In this document: positions 7,844 through 15,253 of the stretch, one piece after another
Layout of the letters: each line of letters opens with the position of its first letter
How positions within the stretch are numbered: the stretch's first letter is position 1
NCBI GenBank assembly: GCA_001587575.1
Contig: LNJC01000010.1
Location: forward strand, 1-40,806
Length of the DNA stretch: 40,806 nt
Direction of reading: 5' to 3'
Origin: Candidatus Methanofastidiosum methylothiophilum
GTDB lineage: Archaea; Methanobacteriota_B; Thermococci; Methanofastidiosales; Methanofastidiosaceae
The notes under the pieces: generated by a model
What the model saw: only the letters and a program-made list of their open reading frames with translations
The model's database searches: none
What the model was told of the DNA's origin: nothing
Position numbers and translations under genes: made by a program

Positions 7844-7877
7844 TAGCACCCCAAACATGATGTATTAGATTTCACAT

Positions 7878-7886
7878 CTTTATAAA
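7878..7886 (-). promoter_or_regulatory. TATA box for pan
   Basis: On the minus strand TTTATAAAG lies about 26 nt before 7856. This places the RNA start next to the first possible ATG (7858) and supports use of the second ATG at 7843. Confidence 0.6.
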
Positions 7887-7980
7887 TGTTTCTACATTGA
7901 GTGTCATTAATTTAAGAAATAGTTTAAAAAAAAATTACAATAGTGATTACCATTTTTAAGAATAAGATTGATTTCAAAAC

Positions 7981-7990
7981 CCTTATAAAT
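7981..7990 (+). promoter_or_regulatory. TATA box for mbf1
   Basis: CCTTATAAAT is centred about 31 nt before the mbf1 ATG at 8017, so the leader would be only about 4 nt. It shares the 170-bp divergent intergenic region with the pan promoter. Confidence 0.6.
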
Positions 7991-8016
7991 ATTGAATTTG
8001 AACAACTGTTGATAAG

Positions 8017-8508
8017 ATGATATGCGAAATATGTGGCAAGACTATACAGGGAAAAGTCTTCAATGTAAGAGTTGAAGGTGCCAGTGTAAAAGTTTGCGAT
8101 AAATGTTCAAGATTTGGAACAGATCGACAAAGTTGGTCAAAGTTTGGTAAAGGTCCTATTAGTTCAGAAGGGATAGCTCTTCCTTCTAAACCAAGATTTA
8201 GTGCGCCTGTTAAGACAACTCAAGAATATACCTTAGTAGAAGATTATCACCTTGTAATAAAAGATGCTCGAGAATCAAAAGGATGGTCACAGAAGGATCT
8301 TGCAAGAAAAATGAATGAAAAAGAATCTATAATTCACCATATTGAAACAGAAGGTTTTGCACTATCTAACGAACTTATCCAAAAACTTGAAAAAGTTCTT
8401 GATATAAAGCTAAAAGAAAAATCCGATGAGGGTATAGATATATCCAAAACAAAACAAAGTCTAAAAGAAACAACCATAGGTGACATAATCAAGATAAAGA
8501 AGAAGTGA
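8017..8508 (+). CDS. mbf1: MBF1-type transcription factor (zinc ribbon plus HTH)
   Basis: A 163-residue archaeal homologue of multiprotein bridging factor 1. The N-terminus has a zinc ribbon with cysteines 3, 6, 27 and 30 (MICEIC and VCDKC). The Cro/C1-type helix-turn-helix spans about 80-140, with the typical RESKGWSQKDLARKMNEKES start. Archaeal MBF1 is linked to translation and general transcription rather than to one operon. Its 3' end overlaps the convergent truD gene by 20 nt. Confidence 0.93.
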   Translation: MICEICGKTIQGKVFNVRVEGASVKVCDKCSRFGTDRQSWSKFGKGPISSEGIALPSKPRFSAPVKTTQEYTLVEDYHLVIKDARESKGWSQKDLARKMNEKESIIHHIETEGFALSNELIQKLEKVLDIKLKEKSDEGIDISKTKQSLKETTIGDIIKIKKK

Positions 8509-9634
8509 GATATTTCAAGAATACTGTTGCATATTCTCCTTTGTAAAGAAAGAATTTGAATCTTACTCCTTCTTCTTCAATTTTATAAGAAAGATCTTTA
8601 TATCGTCCTAAGATGTTCCGATATGCACCATTTGATCCAAGAAATGGAGCTTCTCTAACACGAAAACTTTCTTTTGTTATTCCGTCTTTTTCTAACAATT
8701 CAACAGATATTTTTCCTAAGAGAGATTTTGGAACTAAAGAACTGTAACCAATTAATGGCGCTATGACATTAATACTTCCAGTATTTATTCCTTCTTTAAC
8801 TCGTATAATATTGGCCTTATTAACCTGAGTTCTGTAATAATTACCCCCTTTTTCCATAGAAACAAGGTCTCCAATTTCAACTTCATTTAGTGGAACTTCC
8901 TTTATTCTTTCAACAACTGCCTCATTGAATATTTTTGCTTGATAAGCATGAACAAAAAGAGAAGAAGTTGAAGGAGGTAAAACAACGAAAGATTTTGAAT
9001 ATTCAGAAGATTTTGACAAGTATTCTAAAATTTGCCTTTCATTCCTTAACTTAGGATATGTTTCAAGTGCTTGTCCGTATTTTCCATCCTTAATTAAGTC
9101 AGCTAATTCTTTGTCTAGATTATCTTTTAATAATAATTTTTCAACTGCCGCTTTGAAATCGCCTTTTAGGAGATTTAGCCCCACTTCTTCATTGCCACCA
9201 AATCTCTGTTCGCCAAAAAGATTAGGAAATCCAGAGTATTTTTCTATTTCGTGAATGTTTGATCTAATCGTTTGTTCAGAATTTTGGTGCAAATCTCTTA
9301 CAAGAATGTTGAAGTTATTTCCAATTAAGTCACCAATATCAAGTTTCTGACCTTCTGAGAAATCATATAATTCAACATCTTTTAGTTCTAATGACTTTAT
9401 ATTATCTTGAAAAATTCTATCAACGGAAAAGCTTTGAATGGTTACTGCATGCCGATCTTTAAGTCCGGCGTATCCAAATTTTCCAAAAGGTATTCCTGTT
9501 TTTCTTGCAAGTTCATGGATGACATCTATTGTATCCCTATTTATTTTTTTTACTTTGAAAACAGTATATTTCCCCTTTTTTATATCTAGGACTTCCTCTA
9601 CTTGAAAATCTTCTGGATACTTCTTTATTTCCAT
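8489..9634 (-). CDS. truD: tRNA pseudouridine(13) synthase TruD
   Basis: A 381-residue TruD/Pus7 family enzyme that isomerises U13 (in archaea also other sites) of tRNA. The catalytic aspartate is D60 in FGYAGLKDRHAVTIQ, the family motif; the insertion domain typical of TruD follows, with the NLFGEQRFGG motif. The start ATG begins MEIKKYPEDFQVEE, the normal N-terminus. It lies 10 nt downstream of the coiled-coil surface-protein gene on the same strand. Converges on mbf1 with a 20-nt overlap. Confidence 0.95.
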   Translation of the reverse strand: MEIKKYPEDFQVEEVLDIKKGKYTVFKVKKINRDTIDVIHELARKTGIPFGKFGYAGLKDRHAVTIQSFSVDRIFQDNIKSLELKDVELYDFSEGQKLDIGDLIGNNFNILVRDLHQNSEQTIRSNIHEIEKYSGFPNLFGEQRFGGNEEVGLNLLKGDFKAAVEKLLLKDNLDKELADLIKDGKYGQALETYPKLRNERQILEYLSKSSEYSKSFVVLPPSTSSLFVHAYQAKIFNEAVVERIKEVPLNEVEIGDLVSMEKGGNYYRTQVNKANIIRVKEGINTGSINVIAPLIGYSSLVPKSLLGKISVELLEKDGITKESFRVREAPFLGSNGAYRNILGRYKDLSYKIEEEGVRFKFFLYKGEYATVFLKYLTSSLS

Positions 9635-9644
9635 GAAAACAGCT

Positions 9645-10298
9645 CTAATTAACGCGAGTGCTTAATTCAGCCAAATTAAAGAAATCTCCTACTCCGGTCC
9701 ATCTAATTCTCAAAGGTCCGCTATATAGTCCAGGCGATTGTGTTCTAAGTATAACATCAAAATTTATTGTTTCTCTTGGAAGAAGAGAATCAATTGTAAT
9801 TTCATTGCTAATTAGTCTTGCCCTTGGATCTGAGACTCTAACTACTTGGAATCCCCTCATATATGATTCAGGCAATGAAATCCTAATGTTCTGCGCATTT
9901 TCATTTGTTGTATTAGTAAGACTAAAAGAGATTCTTACATTGTCGCTTGGATGAAAAGTTGAAGATGTCCACTGGACTTCAGATGCAACCCATATTACGG
10001 GTATGTCCCAAGACTTAAGTTGAAGCTGCAAAACTTCATTTTTCTTTAATAAATCCTGAATCTGAAAAGTGTAGCTCCTAACAACAGCATCATACTGAGA
10101 CTTTTCAGTTTCAAGTACAAGTAGTCTATTCTCAAGAATTGTCTGCTGCCCCTGAAGCTTTGTTACCTCTTGATTTAAAGAAACTATTCTCTCGCTTAAT
10201 ACAGAATTTTGATTTCTTAAAATACTTATGTTATAAACGGAAACTACAAGAGCTACCGCCAATACGAATGTTGCCACTACAAATACTTCTTTCTGCAT
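9645..10298 (-). CDS. Membrane-anchored coiled-coil protein with C-terminal beta-sandwich
   Basis: No family is recognised with certainty. The 217 residues divide into an N-terminal hydrophobic anchor (about 5-25), a heptad-rich coiled coil (about 28-90), and a beta-rich domain (about 105-215). That last domain contains SFSLTNTTNENAQNIRISLP, reminiscent of CARDB/Ig-like surface modules. The anchor probably places the rest outside the membrane. The SD TAGGAGGATTT lies right after the stop of the upstream gene, 8 nt away, so both are co-translated; truD follows by 10 nt. The coiled coil suggests oligomerisation. Role in the envelope is inference. Confidence 0.8.
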   Translation of the reverse strand: MQKEVFVVATFVLAVALVVSVYNISILRNQNSVLSERIVSLNQEVTKLQGQQTILENRLLVLETEKSQYDAVVRSYTFQIQDLLKKNEVLQLQLKSWDIPVIWVASEVQWTSSTFHPSDNVRISFSLTNTTNENAQNIRISLPESYMRGFQVVRVSDPRARLISNEITIDSLLPRETINFDVILRTQSPGLYSGPLRIRWTGVGDFFNLAELSTRVN

Positions 10299-10306
10299 AA
10301 ATCCTC

Positions 10307-11140
10307 CTAACTAATTATTTCAACTGCAAAATCCATGATTATCCTGCCAAATCCTTCTGGAAGAATATCAATTAAGATTAGTGTCATGTTTTTATTATGG
10401 ACTTTTATTTTATCTTCTCTGTACAGTTTTAATATCTTATAGGATAAATCTCTTCTTGTTTGTTTATCATATTCAGCCAAATCTAGCATGTTAAGAGATA
10501 TCTCCCCTATGATCTTACTTTTTACTCTCCAAAGACTTGTTTCAGGTACATTTCTAATATCTGTGGGATCAACTATTGGAAAAGCTTTACCCTGGACAAT
10601 CTGTTTAGCCATACTGCCAGTGACATTTCCTTTTGCAACTATATTTCTTTCTTGGCCTAATATGATGATCTGTTGAGTAAAATCAACGGGCACGTAACCT
10701 ACAACATTGACTAATTCTTTCAATGTTTCAGAATCTATGACAACGACCCTAGTTATATCAATTTTTGATTGCTCCTTTGAAATCTCTTTAGCATATTCAG
10801 TCCCCTGTTTAATATCGCTTGTTTTCATGAGAGAATTGTTTATATTTATCCCTAAGGAATTCAAGGTATTATTTGTTGATAAGGGATCTATATCTACGCT
10901 GCTCCCCTTGGGCCTTAAATTAGAGAAAATAATAACTGAAGATACTTCAACAGTTCCTGGATTTCCTTTCTCTTCATCTACGAAGAGGAATAGTACATTA
11001 TCATTACCTAGCTTATAAACATCATAAAATACTCCGGCAAATACCAGGACAATTGCAAGAACTATAATTACAGGTACTTTCCACCTTCCAGTCTTTTTCT
11101 TAGTGTCCTTTTTTGGAGTTTGACCATTATTTTTTGCCAT
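10307..11140 (-). CDS. Single-pass membrane protein with LCP-like (LytR-CpsA-Psr) region
   Basis: A protein of 277 residues with a basic cytoplasmic head, one TM helix (about 22-42) and a large external domain. The stretch DITRVVVIDSETLKELVNVV followed by GYVPVD, and later GNVTGSMAKQIVQGK, resembles the LCP core (the VD...F..LVD.LGGV.V strand and the L.G..A.. helix). LCP proteins transfer glycopolymers to cell envelopes. The conserved LCP arginines are not clearly kept, so this is a distant or inactive relative at best. The start is the ATG at 11140; an in-frame GTG at 11149 is part of its SD GGTGAGAA. It heads a transcript with the coiled-coil protein and truD. Confidence 0.7.
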   Translation of the reverse strand: MAKNNGQTPKKDTKKKTGRWKVPVIIVLAIVLVFAGVFYDVYKLGNDNVLFLFVDEEKGNPGTVEVSSVIIFSNLRPKGSSVDIDPLSTNNTLNSLGININNSLMKTSDIKQGTEYAKEISKEQSKIDITRVVVIDSETLKELVNVVGYVPVDFTQQIIILGQERNIVAKGNVTGSMAKQIVQGKAFPIVDPTDIRNVPETSLWRVKSKIIGEISLNMLDLAEYDKQTRRDLSYKILKLYREDKIKVHNKNMTLILIDILPEGFGRIIMDFAVEIIS

Positions 11141-11181
11141 ATTTCTCACCGATACTCTCTTAACTACTATTAAATCCTAAA

Positions 11182-11191
11182 AATATTTAAG
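11182..11191 (+). promoter_or_regulatory. TATA box for the zinc-ribbon/J-domain gene, in a divergent promoter pair
   Basis: AATATTTAAG is centred 27 nt before the ATG at 11214, predicting a leaderless message. On the minus strand, ATTTAATAGT at about 11166-11175 would serve the divergent LCP-like gene. The two TATA boxes are only about 7 nt apart, so the divergent promoters probably compete for factor binding. Confidence 0.5.
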
Positions 11192-11213
11192 ATTACCTAT
11201 TAAAATTAATGTT

Positions 11214-12152
11214 ATGAAGATACTTTGTCCCAATTGTAGGGCTTCTATAATCTTCAAAGGCGATGAAAAATACTTAATTTGTTCAAGCTGTAGAATAAAA
11301 ATAAAGATGCCTAAGAAAAAATACTCAGATTATATAACTCCAAATCTTATTGAAAAATGTTCAATATGTGAAAAGATAATAAAATCATCTAAAAATAAAA
11401 GAAGATGCCCAGTTTGTGGACAAAAAGTCTGCTCTTCATGTTGGAATTACTCAAGACTTGTATGCAAGAAATGCCTTGAAGAAGGCATTACTTCAAAGCC
11501 ACTTTATACCCTAAAAGAAAGAAATTCAAAACCTAAGCTATTCTTAAGAGAAGAGTTTATTGAAGAGATTAAAGAAGGAGAAATAGCCTCAATCCCTATA
11601 AAAGTCAAAAATTTAGGGGACGAAGATGCTTTAAACGTAAAGGTAGAGATAAGGTCCTCTCCAAATATCAAAACTATTGAATCTGCAGATATAGGTAAAA
11701 TAGAAATGGAAAAGGAAAAACGATGTATATTGAGATTTACTCCAAAGTATAGTGGTAAAGGCAGTATTGAGATTCTTTTAACATATGAGGATTATGGTAA
11801 AAACAAGTTTTTTGAAAGCATTAAATCAGAGTTTGATATAAAAGAGAAGAAAAAAAAGGAAGAGAAAAAATGGGATTATCAAAAATGGAACTATGAAACT
11901 AAAAAAGAAAAACGAAGAGAAGAACCAATCAAGAAAGATAGTGATTCTCTTGAAATACTTTTAAAACAATTTGGATGTCCTCCTGATGCTTCTATTGAAG
12001 AGATAAAAAAGAGAAAGAAATTATTAAACATGATGTACCATCCAGATTTCAACGTAAATAAACCAGACCAAGTTAAAAGAGAAATGGAAGATATGTTAAA
12101 AGAAATAAATGAAATCTATCAGAAAATCTTGATTAAAAAAGGAGAAAAATAA
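11214..12152 (+). CDS. Zinc-ribbon / beta-sandwich / J-domain protein
   Basis: This 312-residue protein has an unusual architecture. The first ~90 residues hold three CxxC-pair zinc modules: C5/C8 with C23/C26, C49/C52 with C65/C68, and C73/C76 with C84/C87. Residues ~108-210 form a predicted CARDB/Ig-like beta-sandwich (VKNLGDEDALNVKVEI). A highly charged linker follows. The last ~65 residues match a J-domain with an intact HPD at 276-278 in MMYHPDFN, preceded by GCPPDASIEEIKK. J-domains stimulate Hsp70 (DnaK) ATPase, so it could target Hsp70 to a specific client; no hsp70 is in the window. No TM helix is seen, so it should be cytoplasmic. Confidence 0.85.
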   Translation: MKILCPNCRASIIFKGDEKYLICSSCRIKIKMPKKKYSDYITPNLIEKCSICEKIIKSSKNKRRCPVCGQKVCSSCWNYSRLVCKKCLEEGITSKPLYTLKERNSKPKLFLREEFIEEIKEGEIASIPIKVKNLGDEDALNVKVEIRSSPNIKTIESADIGKIEMEKEKRCILRFTPKYSGKGSIEILLTYEDYGKNKFFESIKSEFDIKEKKKKEEKKWDYQKWNYETKKEKRREEPIKKDSDSLEILLKQFGCPPDASIEEIKKRKKLLNMMYHPDFNVNKPDQVKREMEDMLKEINEIYQKILIKKGEK

Positions 12153-12268
12153 ATCAACTTAATAATTTTACTAATGTTATATAGTTATACTTTTACAAGA
12201 ATTTTTTTATTGCTCTTCTATAATTAATAATAAAAATCTTTTTAATTTGATATATAAATCAACTAAAT

Positions 12269-12850
12269 ATGGCCCATAAATTCAATGTAAAAGATATGCA
12301 TAGATTAGATTCACCAGAAAGAAGAAAGATGTTGCCGCCTGAAGAAACTCTTATTAAAGCGGGACTAAAAAAGAATGATATTTTTATAGATATTGGTTGT
12401 GGAATCGGTTATTTCTCTATCCCTGCATCATTAATTGTAGGTTCAAAAGGTAAAGTATTTGCTCTTGACACCTCTAGTGAAATGCTAGAAGAACTTGAAA
12501 GAAGGATATATGAAAACAAGATAAAAAATATAAATCCCATTCTTTCAGAATCTTACAAATTTCCATTAGGACCTAATAGCGGAACATTTGCTTTAATATC
12601 AAATGTTCTTCATGAAGTTGAGGATAAACTTAGCTTTCTCATGGAAACAAATAGAGTTTTATTAGTTGAAGGCACTCTCTTTATTATCGAATGGCAGAAA
12701 AAAGAAACTGAGAGAGGGCCACCATTAGAGGACAGACTTAGTGAATCAGAAATAGAAAATCAATTAGAAAAAACAAATTTTAAACTAATTAATAGCTTTC
12801 CAATCGGTGACTTTTTTTCTGCGTATATATCAAAGAAGATATCTAGATAA
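12269..12850 (+). CDS. Class I SAM-dependent methyltransferase
   Basis: A 193-residue Rossmann-fold methyltransferase of the UbiE/Methyltransf_11 type. Motif I is FIDIGCGIGYFSIPA; the acidic residue for the ribose is in FALDTSSEML; motif post-I and the ALISNVLHEVED segment follow. The substrate cannot be told. The related archaeal proteins near metal or stress genes are often annotated only as methyltransferases. TATA-like elements at 12238-12258 lie close before the ATG. It stands alone between the J-domain gene and the convergent UPF0316 gene. Confidence 0.88.
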   Translation: MAHKFNVKDMHRLDSPERRKMLPPEETLIKAGLKKNDIFIDIGCGIGYFSIPASLIVGSKGKVFALDTSSEMLEELERRIYENKIKNINPILSESYKFPLGPNSGTFALISNVLHEVEDKLSFLMETNRVLLVEGTLFIIEWQKKETERGPPLEDRLSESEIENQLEKTNFKLINSFPIGDFFSAYISKKISR

Positions 12851-12878
12851 ATTCAACAGATTAGAAGAATAAAAAACT

Positions 12879-13451
12879 TCACTTGCCTTTTCTCAAAGCC
12901 CTAAATGTGCCAAGAAACCTCTTTTTCTTGAGTGGGATCCCTACGAAACCTTCATCGCTAACAGATTTAACATCTTCTACGGAAACAAAAGAATCAGGGG
13001 TATACTTATCAATCGCCTCAAATATTGAATCTAGTTTCTTTCTTTTTATCACAGTAAATAAGATTTTCACGTCGCCTTTTTTCCCATGTGCATCAACAAC
13101 TGTAACGCCACATTTTTCTCTTCTTAAAAATTTAATAAGGTCGTCAGTTTTTTCTTTTGTTATAATTCTAGCAATCACGTGCCCTACTGCAAGCCTTTCT
13201 TCTATTACAATCCCCACATAATTTCCGGCGGCAAATCCAGCGGCGTAGGCTATATAATGGATAATACTGTTAACATTCTGCATAACTTGGCCTATGACAT
13301 TAATCCAGATAAAAACTTCAAAAAATCCAACTATAGGTGCAAGTTTTTTAAGATTCTTTGATACGAATATAATCCTCATGGTCCCAAGGCTAACATCCAC
13401 TACCCTTGCAAGAAATATAAGGATAGGTAATAACCAAAACATCGTATCCAT
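12879..13451 (-). CDS. UPF0316 family membrane protein (DUF2179 C-terminal domain)
   Basis: A 190-residue member of the UPF0316 (COG4843) family. Three hydrophobic helices occupy about 3-25, 36-57 and 63-85, with ARVVDVSLGTMRIIFVSKN typical of the family N-terminus. The soluble C-terminus (about 90-175) is the DUF2179 domain with GVTVVDAHGKKG. Its function is unknown; DUF2179 is a ligand-sensing-like module. The SD AAGGTG precedes the ATG. It is divergent from the TetR gene, and palindromes lie in the shared upstream region, so it may be the TetR target. Confidence 0.9.
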   Translation of the reverse strand: MDTMFWLLPILIFLARVVDVSLGTMRIIFVSKNLKKLAPIVGFFEVFIWINVIGQVMQNVNSIIHYIAYAAGFAAGNYVGIVIEERLAVGHVIARIITKEKTDDLIKFLRREKCGVTVVDAHGKKGDVKILFTVIKRKKLDSIFEAIDKYTPDSFVSVEDVKSVSDEGFVGIPLKKKRFLGTFRALRKGK

Positions 13452-13502
13452 TTAAGCACCTTAAAAATAAGATTTTAAATCAGTTTAAAAATATATATGT
13501 AT

Positions 13503-13538
13503 TACTTCAAGTATCATACAAAAAACTTACTTATAAGT
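13503..13538. promoter_or_regulatory. Two palindromes in the tetR/UPF0316 divergent region; candidate operator
   Basis: TACTTCAAGTA (13503-13513) and ACTTATAAGT (13529-13538) are short perfect palindromes sharing the half-site ACTT/AAGT. They lie between the two divergent promoters. TetR-family proteins bind such inverted repeats, often autoregulating, so these are candidate operators. The tetR TATA-like ATATTTTTAAAC is at 13563-13574. Short palindromes are common in AT-rich DNA, so the assignment is tentative. Confidence 0.35.
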
Positions 13539-13599
13539 CATTAATGTTTCTTCTTAGTCGAAATATTTTTAAACGGAGGCGAATAAATCTACTGAGATC

Positions 13600-14238
13600 A
13601 TGCCTAAAGTTTTCCCCGATTATAGAGAAGAAGCTAAAAATAGGGTAATAAAGGAATCGGTAAAATTCTTTTCTGAAAAAGGTTATCATAAAACTAAAAT
13701 GGCAGAAATTGCAGATAGTCTTGGCGTGAGTAAAGGAGCGATATATCAGTATTTTACAAGTAAAGAAGAACTATTTTTAGAAGTGCTCAAATATTATATT
13801 GAATACACCCAAAAAGAATTAATATCATTTCTAAATCAAAGTACTCCGGAGGATTTATCGACAGAGGAGTTTTTTGATATTATGTTTAACATTGAGCAAT
13901 CTCAATCTGTTGAGACTCTTACTATTTTGGATAGATTATTCCCTCCCCTAGATTTTAATCTTGCCATATCCGAACTAGTGAAAAGCAATCCCTCTATGAA
14001 AGAAGAAATGACAAAATATTACATGGATTCAATAAATATAATGACAAAATACTTTGAAGACTATAAAAAAAAAGGTGCTATCAAAAAAAACATAGATACC
14101 TATTCACTTTCTATGGGGATAACATCTCTTCAGGATGGTCTTATGGCTGCAATGCAAATGGGCATAGAAATATCAGAAATAAGAAAAACTTGGAAAGAAA
14201 TAACTAAAATGATTTTAAAAAGTGCTTTGTCGGAATAG
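13600..14238 (+). CDS. TetR/AcrR family transcriptional regulator
   Basis: A 212-residue one-component regulator. The N-terminal HTH spans about 12-58: RVIKESVKFFSEKGYHKTKM, then AEIADSLGVSKGAIYQYF with the usual SKEELF. The remaining residues form the helical ligand-binding and dimerisation domain, which is not conserved enough to suggest a ligand. It is divergent from the UPF0316 gene and 140 nt upstream of the 4Fe-4S protein gene, either of which could be its target. Near-leaderless: the GGAGG at 13576 is too far from the ATG to act as SD. Confidence 0.93.
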   Translation: MPKVFPDYREEAKNRVIKESVKFFSEKGYHKTKMAEIADSLGVSKGAIYQYFTSKEELFLEVLKYYIEYTQKELISFLNQSTPEDLSTEEFFDIMFNIEQSQSVETLTILDRLFPPLDFNLAISELVKSNPSMKEEMTKYYMDSINIMTKYFEDYKKKGAIKKNIDTYSLSMGITSLQDGLMAAMQMGIEISEIRKTWKEITKMILKSALSE

Positions 14239-14353
14239 CATTTGATTTATTATTTCTAATCTCAAGAAATAGAAAATAAAATAACTCTGGCTAAAATCTT
14301 TACCAAATGACACATTATTCAAATTATTCCAATAAACTTAAATTTAGTATGGC

Positions 14354-14363
14354 GCTATAAATA
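14354..14363 (+). promoter_or_regulatory. TATA box for the 4Fe-4S protein gene
   Basis: GCTATAAATA lies 16-25 nt before the ATG at 14379 and 25-34 nt before the in-frame ATG at 14388. The spacing favours 14388 as a leaderless start, though 14379 is not excluded. Confidence 0.5.
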
Positions 14364-14378
14364 ATAATAAACTAAAAA

Positions 14379-15197
14379 ATGATAGACATGGAAAATATTC
14401 CCTTATCTATTAAAATGCTTTCAAGATTATTTCCCCTTAGATTCTTCTTTGCAAAGTTTACTAAGCTGCCTCTTATAGGTAATTTAATGGATAAGATGTT
14501 TTTTGAGAATGACAAAATATTCTATGTACCAAGAGATAGAGTAATTCAAATAAATCAAAATATTAATCAAGATGACTCAGTCTTGCTACCCTCCGAGATA
14601 TTGAATTATTTTATAGATAAATCAAAACACCATGTCATAATGAACTTCTGCATATGTAGAAAATCGAAAAACTGTGAAAATTATCCTCAGGATTTTGGCT
14701 GTTTATTTCTTGGTGAAGCTGCATTAAATATCGATCCCAAACTTGGAAGAAAGGTAACTAAAGAAGAGGCAAAAGACTATGTGCTGAAATGTCGTGAAGC
14801 TGGTCTTGTTCATTTAATTGGTCGGAATAAACTCGATTCTGTATGGTTAAATGCTAAGCCTCCTGAAAAATTACTGACTATATGCAACTGCTGCGAGTGT
14901 TGTTGTCTCTGGATGATGCTACCCAATCTTTCAACGGATATTGGATCTAAGGTAACAAAATTGACAGATCTTGAAATTAAAGTAACTGATAGATGCACGG
15001 GATGTGGAGAATGCATTGAGTTGTGTTTTGTCAAAGCTATAAAAATCTTCAATAAAGTGGCCCAGATTAACTCAAATTGCAGGGGTTGTGGGAGATGTGT
15101 TGAAAGATGCAGGTTTAATGCAATAGAGATAATTTTAGAGAAAGGCTCTTTAGAAGATTCTATTATAAAAATATCAAAATCTATAGATTTAACTTGA
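14379..15197 (+). CDS. Cysteine-rich 4Fe-4S protein
   Basis: This 272-residue protein carries two complete ferredoxin motifs at its C-terminus, CTGCGECIELCFVKAI and CRGCGRCVERCRFNAI, each able to hold a [4Fe-4S] cluster. The upstream domain has further conserved cysteines, FCICRKSKNC plus CLFLGEA, and a striking ICNCCECCCLW run. That run suggests one more metal or cluster site. Similar proteins are found in anaerobic archaea and bacteria and are presumed electron carriers or redox enzymes; the partner is unknown. The N-terminus is amphipathic and hydrophobic in patches (MLSRLFPLRFFF), possibly membrane-associated. It may be controlled by the TetR gene just upstream. Confidence 0.85.
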   Translation: MIDMENIPLSIKMLSRLFPLRFFFAKFTKLPLIGNLMDKMFFENDKIFYVPRDRVIQINQNINQDDSVLLPSEILNYFIDKSKHHVIMNFCICRKSKNCENYPQDFGCLFLGEAALNIDPKLGRKVTKEEAKDYVLKCREAGLVHLIGRNKLDSVWLNAKPPEKLLTICNCCECCCLWMMLPNLSTDIGSKVTKLTDLEIKVTDRCTGCGECIELCFVKAIKIFNKVAQINSNCRGCGRCVERCRFNAIEIILEKGSLEDSIIKISKSIDLT

Positions 15198-15221
15198 AAC
15201 CGAATGGAGCTATCCTAAATC

Positions 15222-15229
15222 TTTATATA
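15222..15229 (+). promoter_or_regulatory. TATA box for trkA
   Basis: TTTATATA is centred about 28 nt before the ATG at 15254. It lies 3' of the longer in-frame TTG at 15194, which shows that TTG cannot be in this transcript. Confidence 0.65.
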
Positions 15230-15253
15230 GAAAATAGACACATATCGTTACTT

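Noticed and set aside
7844-7858. PAN start at the upstream ATG
   Set aside because: The TATA box predicts RNA starting at about 7856, so this ATG would have no leader, while the ATG at 7843 has an SD.
13503-13538. Claiming a firm TetR operator
   Set aside because: Short palindromes of 10-11 bp are frequent in AT-rich DNA; kept only as a candidate.
15194-15253. Longer TrkA with 20 extra residues from a TTG
   Set aside because: The TATA box lies within this stretch, so the TTG is not in the transcript.
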